This document shows positions 48,238 to 58,239 of a stretch of DNA of 64,000 nucleotides, in pieces. The notes beneath the pieces are model-generated. The model had not been told where the DNA came from. It was given only the letters and a program-made list of their open reading frames with translations, and ran no database searches. The stretch is from Trema orientale (taxonomy: Eukaryota > Streptophyta > Magnoliopsida > Rosales > Cannabaceae): the NCBI GenBank assembly GCA_002914845.1, contig JXTC01000294.1:307222-371221 (forward strand), given 5' to 3'. The translations under genes were made by a program, and so were the position numbers. Each line of letters opens with the position of its first letter. Positions within the stretch are counted from its first letter, which is position 1.

Positions 48238-48606
48238 AGTGGAGATTGACATGAAAAGCAGGCTTATGAGATGATTGCATCAATTCCACTGAGACATTTT
48301 TGATTTTGAAATCTAAGTCTGCATAACGTGATCCGATTGATAGGGTAAGTGCAAGCAACTATTTCACACACGCACCAAGAGTGTTAACTGAGTGAAACCA
48401 CTACCCAAGTTGACAATCTAAACTTTTGTGATTCTTTACTTTTCCATAGAGCTATAAATTCTGTTGAGAGTTTTGAGACCAATTTAACCTCACTCAGAAG
48501 CTCTGTTTACGTTATCTTATTTTTGTGTGGTTTTAGTAAATATTTTCGTTTGTTTCTTTTATTGTCTCAGCTCGAGGACGAGCTTTTGATTAAGTTTGGT
48601 AGAGTT
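48238..48606 (+). other. Untranslated region and purine tract of the Athila/Tat-type element
   Basis: Continues 44682-45914. It ends GAGGACGAGC..TTAAGTTTGGTAGAGTT directly before the LTR start, the usual layout of the priming purine tract in this lineage. Confidence 0.65.
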
Positions 48607-50005
48607 TGTTAAGTGGATTTGACACATCACTTTAGCATCCTTTCAAGCTTAAGAATTGCTCGTCTTTCAGCTCTTTTTATCCGATTTGTTATTTTTAGTA
48701 TATATTTCAAGTGAGAAGTCATTGAGAGGAGAATACCAACTTTTCAAGTGAAATCGAGGCTAAATCAAAGTAATTGTGATCAATCACGAGTGAAAATGAG
48801 TAAATGACATCTCAGCAGAGTGTAGCAGCATCATTAAATGGGAATAAACTGGGCAAAACTGGGTGCTGCAGTGCCAAGTTCCAGCAACTTGGCATCGCGG
48901 TGCCAGGAAGTGGCACTGCAGCATTGATGTTGCGGCGCCGCAGCGCCATTTCGTGGTGTCGTCTCCTAGGTTTTGTGGCACCGCAGATCCACAGTATGGC
49001 ACTGTAGCGCCAGCCTCTCGACCATCTCAGCATCGCAGCGATTGGCGGATTGTCTCTAGTATTTAACCTCTCTTGAACTCAACTAAAAAAAGAGAGAAAA
49101 AACCTAGCAACTAGAGTTTTTTGGAGAACATTTCAAGGAGAAAATAACAAGAATACGGGGGTTGAAGAAGAGATCACCAAAGTGGAAAAGCTTTAAAGAG
49201 TTTTTCTTTCTCTTCCTTTAGTTTTACTCTTCATTTTCTGCAATAAATGTGTATAAGCTTTATCATTTCTGTTATGTTTGTCCTTGTATAACTATGAACT
49301 AAACCTTATTTCTAGGGAAGTAATCAAACCTCTAATATAATCTAATTGCTTTGTTTTTCTCATTTATTCTTGAATCCTATTCATGAGTTAATTATTCTAC
49401 TTTATGCTTAATGCATCTATTTACTTGGCTGCTAAATAGACTTGTTGAGTGAAACCTCTATAAACTTAGAAAGGGGAATTTAGGTTTGGACATAGGTTGA
49501 ACAATATAAGATTGCCTAGAGTAGGGTGAGTTTTCATAAGATAGGAATATATCTATGTAACTTATGCAACCTTTGTGTGAGAATTACCAAGCTTAATGAG
49601 TCTAATCAATTTACGTTAGGAGTAACATATTATCTTGTTTAGATATTTTCACTCATGTCTTGGAAAGGAGTCTGTGAATACCATTGAATTCTCGGTTGTT
49701 AAGTCTAAATAGATGATTGAATGATGAGGAAAACTAGTAATTGGAAGAGTTAGAGGGTAAACTACATCCCTAAGCCTTTTATCATTGTTATTAAAACTAT
49801 CTTTGATTGTTGAGTTTTGATTGCTATTATTGTCTTTTATAGTGAATTTACATCTTGATTCTTATTCAATACAACCATTTATTGTCATTTGGATAAATTG
49901 ACAAATGGTTATGATTATTACTTAGTATTTTTGAATTGTTTGCTCCTCGTGGGATTCGACACTCTTTTACAATTTATACTACTTATTGTGACCCATATAC
50001 TTGCA
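48607..50005 (+). repeat. 3' LTR of the Athila/Tat-type element
   Basis: About 1.4 kb, TGTTAAGTGG...TATACTTGCA. It contains GTGGGATTCGACACTC near its end. Homologous copies lie inverted at 11697-13198 and 23258-24135. A GC-rich palindrome cluster is at about 48868-49042. It abuts Copia pol sequence at 50006. Confidence 0.78.
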
Positions 50006-50026
50006 GTTTGTGTGTTAGAAATAGCC

Positions 50027-51889
50027 TAACAGTTGTTGATGATTTTTCTGAATTTTCAAAGGAAGAAATCATAAACGGTTTTACTAATGAAACTGTTGAT
50101 TCAACGGAACTAGTTGTTGCAACAACCGAATCTGCTGAGAAATCTGATGTTACAACAATAGAACCACAGGCAGTATCTTCCAATCCAAAAATTCCTGAAT
50201 TATCCATGAAGGATGATGAGTCTCTTGAGAATCTTTCTAAAAAAGAACCATCCTCCAGAGTGAAGAAAAATCACCCAATAGATCTCATTCTTGGTAAGCT
50301 TGATGATACCATGGTCACAAGGAAAAGGTACATAAATCTTGCTCAATATGTTTGTTTTATTTCTATGGTTGAGCCTACGAATCTCAAATAGGCTCTACTT
50401 TATGAGTTTTGGGTAAAGGCTATGCAAGAAGAGTTAGAACAATTTTCTCGTAATGATGTTTGGACTCTTGTTCCTAGACCTAATCATACAAATATCATTG
50501 GTACCAAATGAATTTTTAAAAATAAGTCTGATGAATTTGGTAATGTTGTGAGAAATAAAGCAAGATTGGTTGCCCAGGAATATACTCAAATTGGGGGCAT
50601 TGACTTTGATGAAATATTTGTACCAGTGGCTAGATTAGAGTATATTAGATTACTTCTTGCAATAGCTTACATCATAGGTTTCAAATTATACCAAATGGAT
50701 ATTAAAAGTGCTTTCTGAATGGTATTTTGAATGAAGAAGCCTATGTTGATCAGCCCAAAGGATTTGAAGACCCATATTTGCCTAATCATATTTTCATATT
50801 AAAAAAGGCATTATATGGGTTAAAGCAAGCTCGTAGGTCTTGGTATAAGAGATTGACAATTATTTGATTGAAAGGGCTTATAAGAGAAGGGGAGTGGACA
50901 AAATACTTTTTATCAAACACTTTGATTCAGGTATTATCGTTGCTCAAGTATATGTGGATTATATTGTGTTTGGCTCTACCTCTAACTCTAAAGTGCAGGA
51001 GTTTGTCGTTCAAATGAAGAATGAATTGGAAATGAGCATGGTTGGAGAGCTCACATATTTTTTAGGTTTGCAGGTCAAACAGCTTGAGGATAGCATTTTC
51101 ATTTCTCAAGCCAATATGCCAAGAACTTTGTTTCTAAGTTTGGACTTGAAAAAGCCAAACATTTTCGTACCCCCATGAGCACAACGTTGAAGTTGACAAA
51201 AGATGAAGGAGGGGTAAGGGTTGATCCAACATTATACAAAAGCATGATAGGTAGTCTTCTTTACCTTACTACTAGTCGTCCTGATATATGTTACAGTGTT
51301 GGTGTGTGTACAAGATACAAGAGTAATCCTAAGGAATCTTACATTACTGATGTTAAGAGAATTATTCGCTATGTGAGTGGCATTCTTGATTATGGTATTT
51401 GGTATTCTAGGGATACTAATGTGAATCTTGCAAGATATAGTGATGCGGACTAGGCAGGCAGTGCAGATGACAGAAAGAGTATAAGTGGTGGTTGTTTCTA
51501 CCTTGGAAATAACTTGGTTTCTTAGCACAACAAGAAACAAAATTAGATTTCTTTGGCTACTACTGAGGCTGAATACCTTGTTGTTGGAAGTTGTTGTACA
51601 CAACTTCTTTGGATAACAGATGCTTACTGACTATGGCTTTGATATAGATGTTATGACTATATTTTGTGATAATACAAGTGCTATAAATATTTCTAAAAAG
51701 CCAGTGCAATATTCTAGGACAGGGCATATAGACATCCGTCATCATTTTATAAGAGAATTGATTGAGAATAAAACAATCATTTTAGAATATGTTGAGACTG
51801 AAAAGCAAATTACAGATATTTTTACCAAAGCCCATGATTCTGTAAAATTTGATTCCTTAAGGCAAGCCTTAGGAATCTGTTACGTTTAA
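50027..51889 (+). pseudogene. SIRE-type Copia pol remnant (integrase end, RT, RNase H)
   Basis: The integrase C-terminal region ends SSRVKKNHPIDLILG. RT: EAMQEEL-like, [47 protein letters not shown]. The catalytic motif reads YVDYIVFGS, so the second Asp is Tyr. Then MSMVGELTYFLGLQVKQ and SLLYLTTSRPDICYSVG. RNase H: FCDNTSAINISKKPV, HIDIRHHFIRELIE and DIFTKA. Stops at 50509, 51451 and 51523 replace Trp codons. At least one frameshift lies near 50720. Confidence 0.9.
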
Positions 51890-52940
51890 ATTTTTTTTTT
51901 TTTGTGTTTTGTATTTTCCAGTTTCAGCCAAAAATATTTCTTGTGAACAAAAAGGTGCTGATATAGATAAAAAGTTTATAAGAATTTAGATAATATCTTT
52001 TCAATTTTTGTTACAAACTAAATTGTTTATTTATTTTAAATTATTGTTATTTTGATATTGAAATCTCCGAGTCTTTAAATCTTGATGAATTTTTTGGAGC
52101 AATTTTTAGCTGACCAACTTTTATCTAACGATCTTTTGAAACCTAGCTGTGGAACAGGTCCCATGAATAGAAAGAGCTACCTACTCTGAAGTGTGAAAGC
52201 CATCCTTGAGTAATTTGGGCCTCTGTATCACCAATATGGATAGGATAATCTACCACGGAAAAGAGCTACCTCAGAGATAGTGTGAAAGCTATTATCATGG
52301 GTACTTAAAATAAAGGTAGTGAATAAATAAAAAAAAAGGTGCCTATTGGTAAATAAAAAAAAAGCTAGGAATTTTGAGAAAATTGAAAAAGGTAAGTCAG
52401 TTGGTTTTTTATCCAGTTTATTCATCTTGATTTTATAAATAAGGAGTTTTATTTGTCAAAATTTTTAACAATTTATTATAATTTTAAAATCTTTTTTATT
52501 TCAAGAATAAAATTGATATAGTCTTTTTTATTATCCTCTTTTTATCGAAATTATATCTTGAGTTTATGAAAATATATTGGCTGAAATTATGTTATTTTTG
52601 TGAGTGCCGTTTTTCTCTTTGTAAATATTTAAAAAAAAAATTAGGCAAATTTATTTTTAGGAAAGTCAGCAATCTGATTTTTATCTTGCTGCAATATATC
52701 AAAAACTTTCCTATTTTATTCCAATCAATCAGTCTCCTGATTTTGTGTTTGGGAAATCACCAAAAATTCTGATTTGAATTTTGAATTTCTCAATTTGATG
52801 ACTGATTGGTTCTATAAATGTGGGTTAATTTTTAACCTAATTTTTTCTCTCACTCACGCTCACTCTATCTCTACTTTTATCATTCTTCTTTCTCTCTTCT
52901 TGTTTTTGCCTTGAGTTTTAGATTTTTTTTGTCAACAAAG
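51890..52940 (+). other. Spacer between pol and env-like ORF
   Basis: About 1 kb, AT-rich, with repeated AAAGAGCTACCT and GGTAAATAAAAAAAA-type blocks (52168-52370), known as typical of this region in SIRE elements. It ends with a TATA-like box and a CT-rich leader. Confidence 0.65.
52811..52820 (+). promoter_or_regulatory. TATA-like box upstream of env-like ORF
   Basis: TCTATAAATG is followed about 35 bp later by CTCTCACTCACGCTCACTC, a pyrimidine-rich stretch like plant transcription starts, and about 120 bp later by the env-like coding start. Promoter activity is inferred only. Confidence 0.4.
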
Positions 52941-55900
52941 GTGAAGACTCGTGGTGGTGTTGCTTCAAAGAAGCTTCTAACTTCTTCACCTGCTGTCAAT
53001 GAATCCTCCAGGTTCGTCCTCTGCCTCGGTCGAAAAATCTCAACCTGAGGTATCAAAGCTGGCCACTTCGCCACCCAAAGTGGTGGCACCTTCTACTCTA
53101 CCTCCAGTTGAACCAGAACCCGAGCCCATTAAAGAAGAATCGGCTGAGGATTCTTCTCAAGCCTAGATTGAAGATGATGGTGGTTCTGATGATGAAGCTG
53201 AAGATATTACCTGTAGCACCCCCTAGCTTAACCACATGACTATATATGTCAAACTAGGTAGTGTTATTCTTTCTTTCATATATCATTATTTTTATAAAAA
53301 GGTGGGCCAATATTCAAACTTTTCAAACTATAAAACAAAGAAACTGCGAGGCATTACTTACTTAAAGTCTCTTTACAAAATGTACAGCCAAAAAATTCTT
53401 ATCAGTTTATCTTACCATTAGCAGTTATATTTACAACACACCAAAATATCAAAATACAAAGAAAACATTGCCCACAAGTTAAGTTCGTCTACATCTGTAT
53501 GATCATGGCGACGAGAAAGCGTGCTAGCTAACCAGCAACTCTATATATCACATATCTCCTCACCTGCATCACAGGAACTAAATGAGCTAATGCTTAGTAA
53601 GTAAGGATCATGCATGCTCATGAATATATTTCATGCATAAACTTTCTAGAAATTCCCATTGTACTCTTTCTTTCATAACTTTCATTTTGATGCACTTTTC
53701 TTAGAAAACATTTCTTTATAGGGCCCTTGAGTACGTTACAAAATTGTGGCAGTCGGTAGGCCATGCCCACCTGTGCAGGAAGGAAACACATAGCCAATGT
53801 GAACCATACCTACCCAACGCAGACCGACTAAATAATGCACCTAATAAATCTTATAGTACAATGCTCAGTCCCGGCAATCGATAAGCTGTGCCCACCTATG
53901 CGGAAAGGATGCCTTGGCAAACCATACTTACCCAACGCAGACAGACTAAATATTGTACTTAGAATATATCTCGTAAAATTAGTACAATGGTACTACTTTA
54001 AATCCAATACATAGAAAAATTCACTTCTTTGAAAATCATGCTTAAATGATTATGCCATGCTTATGTCTTTCGTAAACTTTATGACAACCATACGAAAAAC
54101 ATACAATTATTATTATACATATAAGCATGTAGGAAACATCTTGTATCTACTACTGTTCTTGTGATGCAGTTAAAATAAATCTCTACTTACCTTGTGTCCG
54201 GTAGAAAAATAGTGGAAAAGGGCCAGTATCCTCTGTGGCAAGGTGTGTGGAAGACCCGATGTCAATTTTATCACTAAGATAATCGCTACAATGTAAAATG
54301 TTTAAAGAAAATAAGCACAAGACCGAATCACAATTTTTACAAAATAAGGAAGCCTAATCACAAAATGAACCAAAATGTCACCTACTTTCATAAAAACTAG
54401 TCTATTTGCTTCTAAATGATACCATTTGATTTTAAAAATATTTGGACAGCACCTCCCCTATTTTTAGGACATCCCCATATGATTAAAATCATGATTTAAG
54501 ACCTGCAATATAATCAAGAATCCAATTCCCACATATTCAACTCAAAGAGGATCATTTAGAGCAACCTAAGTACACTTGAATTCCTTCTAATTTAGACAAT
54601 ATTTAAAACCACTTTAACACTTGTATGACATCACAACCAGCCAATAAATAGATGTAATATACATAAAAGGATCAATGTCTTATACATTCCAACTCAAGAA
54701 ACCAAATTACAAGTGTAGACAACTTATTCTAACAATGGAAACACTTGAAAACACTTGAATCCACCAATAGCAAACTTTAGGGCTTTAAGTCTAATTTTAA
54801 TCCTCCACTTAAATTCTTTGTTTCCAGCCATAAACAAGGTTTCTTAGGACCTTTATTCATCAACTAAAAGCTTTGATTTAAGAGCCAAAGTAATAGAAAT
54901 AAATTACCAATTCTAAATTCCACAAAAAGCTCACCTTGACTAGTTTGAAGTTTTGTTGAAACTCTTGCTTTCTACTTCTACAAAACTGATTTCTAAGGCT
55001 TTAAAATTGATCTTAGGACTCAAGAGGACCTAGAGGAATCATTATTTAAGTAGTATCAAGTGGAGAATTAAAATAGGAAAACAAAACCTAGGAAGAAGAA
55101 CAAGTTGAGTTACCTTGACTAGTTTGGATCTATCTTGCTTTCTAGAGCTCCAAATTGAGTTCTACCACTTGAAAACTCTTGGATATGGATAAGGGGAGCT
55201 GAGAGAAGTCTAAAAATGAGTGGGAGGGTTTCAGGTCGTGTCGGGAGAGAAAGGAGAAGAAAATGACCAGATTTGGTCCAAAAGTGATATTTAATGACTA
55301 AGAAATGGCATAACTTAAGTTCTAAGGGGTATTTTAGGAATTTTGCACCTTACTTTCATGTGTCTAGCTCTAAAACATCCTTAGCATACTCACCACGTTG
55401 CTGGTCCATCCTATACACCCAAGTGTAGACCAAAATGGTAAAACCTAGCTTAGAAGGTGAAAACTAGTCATACTTTGACCTATAATCCCATATGGCCAAT
55501 CTTATTGTAATCTAGTGTAACCTAGTCCCATAACCAATCATTAAACATAAAAATAAGTTGTAACCTAGTCCCATAATCAATCATTAAACATAAAACTAAG
55601 TCAATTAGACTCCAATTAATAATGTAAACAAAGTATCAATGCCTAATTATTAGAATACACAAAGATGACATTACGCGATTAAGCTGAATCTAAGCTAGCT
55701 TAGTGTAATTAAACATAGTTCAGCATAATGACTGCCACCTCGTGCTTACCTGGGGCCGAGAAATAAAATGATATAAATGAGTCTTAAACATTAAATTAAA
55801 GTTATTTGACGTGTTAAACGCACAGTGAATTTGACTCCGAAAAGCGTGAAAAATGCATTTTACCGAAAAAACTACTATTTGACCAAGTTATCAACAGACA

Positions 55901-57840
55901 TGATTTTAACGCATGTGCATATAGTATTACTATTCATAAATGTATTCTCAGTTCCTTTCACACACCAAGCTCTCTCTCTGAGGGTACTGAGCATTTACAC
56001 TGCATGGGAGCACTTCAACAAACATTAGTACAATAATACAGATGAAAAGCGTTTAATAATCAGAATGAGTAATTTACCATAAAATTTATACTAGTTACTT
56101 GATATGTCTATTATGCAATATGAGCATGTTTATTATTATACATGTGAGAATCTTGGGCTTCACATTACCAGCACTGATGAAGAAGAAGAAGCTGGAGATG
56201 ATGAATGTGACAATGAGGATGATCAATCCGAGTCTGATGATACACCTCCAACACCTATTGTAACTAAAGCCCTAAAATCTGTTATGGCTACAAAATCGAT
56301 TCCATCCCCGTCTGTTGCAACACTGCAAAAATCAAGAAATCTAGAGAAACGAAATCTATTGCAACAAAGGATGCTACCTCCGAATCATCAAATCCTGATA
56401 ATGTTGCAACCACTGTCAAAACCACTCCTTCAATCGAGTCCAAGAAGCCTACTGTAAAGAAGACTGAAGCTTCGAAATCTTCAAAGGCTTCCAAATTTGT
56501 TGCAACAATTTCTAAACAAGTTGCGACAACTGTTGTCTCTATTCTATCCGCCCTTGTTCTAGTTGCAACAACGCCATCCAAAGCTGCAACAATTTTGAAG
56601 GGAACTGAAGAAGATCCATCCAAAGCACAATCCAAAATTTCAGAAGAACCTGAAATTTCAGAAGACAATGATGATGATGAACTTGAGATTGAAGTGCCTG
56701 AACCATCAAAGGACAAGGGCAAAGCTGTTCAATCCGACACTCCTGAGGGGTATGTTGTTTCTAAAGCCCATTCTACTTCGTTTTATACCATTGAGAATGA
56801 AGCTTTGATGAAAGATTATGAAAAAAGTACTTTTATGAAAGAAACTTCAATCTGGATTCATTTAAGCCTTTAAGCATAGTCAAACTTCTTAAGGATCTTT
56901 AATGGATGAAAACCGTAACTGGCTTTGAGGGGTATGTTCCTAGAATAATCCAAGAATTCTATTACAATATACTTGAAGATATGGCTGACCAATGAGTCCT
57001 TTTTATTAGAAATTCTATATTAGGGGGTATGTATACGAGTTTTCTTTCTTGACTATTGCTGATTTATTGGATATCCCCATGGTGGAAGTAGATGAGTATG
57101 AGAAAGACTATGCAATTGACAATGTGGCATCTAAATTACTCAGTGATATCACTGTTTGGCCGAATGATTCACATGCTTTGAAATCTTGTGAGCTGACCTA
57201 CAAGTATTCTATCTTGCACAAGATTGCTCTACACAACTGGTGGCCAATAACTCATCAATCCACTGTTGCCAAAAATTTTGCATGTCTATTGATTGATATT
57301 GGCACAGGTTTTCAATTCAATCTTTCTCAGATTATTTTTCATGTGATCTATGACCTTCATGGAGGAAGAAAGAAGAATCAGAAGCTACCATTGCCTCACC
57401 TAATTTATGGGATTCTTCAACAATAATATCCTCTGAAGCTTTCTAGTGATTTTCTCTCTCCATTTCTGCCTATTGTTTCTTACAGGTTGAAGGGCAAAGA
57501 AGTTACTGAACCACCTGTTGCAACAACTGCCTAATCTAGGAAGAAGACAGTTGCTGCCAAGAAGTTCTCACCTGTTACAACACCTTCTATTATGGTGTCT
57601 CAAGAGTCTATGGAGCTAGAGAATCTGAAACCTGATCAGGTCAAGCAGATTGAGCGACTGGAGGCCATTGAAAAAGTGCAAAAAGAGATTCTTGACAGAT
57701 TGACAGCCGTCTTTGCTGCTCCATCAGTTGTTGCTCCTCATCCTTCTAGATCTTCCCAACCTGATGTACCGATATCTCCACCTGTTGCAATAAGTCCAAA
57801 AAAATAAGCCAAGAAACGATACAAGAAGACACAGATTTGA
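52941..57840 (+). pseudogene. SIRE env-like ORF, split by a solo LTR
   Basis: The likely start ATG is GTG here (52941). The N-terminal part is basic, then Ser/Pro-rich (VKTRGGVASKKL, EPEPEPIKEE), then acidic (SDDEAEDI | STDEEEEAGDDE) across the solo LTR at 53212-56164. A Lys/Ser/Thr-rich middle with repeated VATT follows. A globular part at about 57040-57426 shows FSLTIADLLDIP-like, YSILHKIALHNWWP and IGTGFQFNLSQIIF; then a helical segment EQIERLEAIEKVQKEILDRL-like near 57640-57700. Frameshifts occur near 53000 and 56330, with several stops. No signal peptide or clear membrane span was seen. Function of these plant env-like proteins is unproven. Confidence 0.78.
53212..56164 (-). repeat. Solo LTR of the large-LTR Ty3 chromovirus, TSD TTACC
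   Basis: 2953 bp; same family as 32043-34959 and 39107-44190. Flanked by TTACC (53207-53211, 56165-56169). It splits the acidic region of the env-like ORF; the frames on both sides fit when it is disregarded. Confidence 0.94.
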
Positions 57841-58239
57841 TCTTTTTGTTTGCCTTGCGGGAGCTTGGTGAAAGGAGGTTTCTTTTTTTTTTGTTTGCAG
57901 AAACTTGTTTTCATTTGTTTTGGATTTAAGACTTTATGTTTGTTTGGTTATTTTGTTACTTTTGCCCTCTTTGGACAAAAAAAGGAGATCATGAGACTTT
58001 GTTGGCTATTTGTTTTGAGATCATGACATTATATTTTGTTTGGAGATTATGAAATTTTGTTTTCAGAGGGAGCGTTCTATGATTTATATCACATTCTTTG
58101 TATTGTGATTTTGAGGAGGAGCCTTTTTTTTTTTTTTTTGATGAGAAAATTTAACCATCTGTTTTGCAGGTTTTAATACTTGAGTTCTTTATGTTCTTTC
58201 TCATGTTAATTTTGTCAAAAAGATGCTAAAGGGGGAGAT
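57841..58239 (+). other. 3' untranslated region and purine tract of the SIRE-type element
   Basis: T-rich sequence with repeated TTTGTTT and GGAGATCATGA units, ending in the purine tract AAAGGGGGAGAT (58228-58239) immediately before the LTR. Confidence 0.8.

Noticed and set aside
56288..56722. 144-codon minus-strand frame
   Set aside because: Complement of the low-complexity Ser/Thr/Val-rich part of the env-like ORF; a shadow frame.
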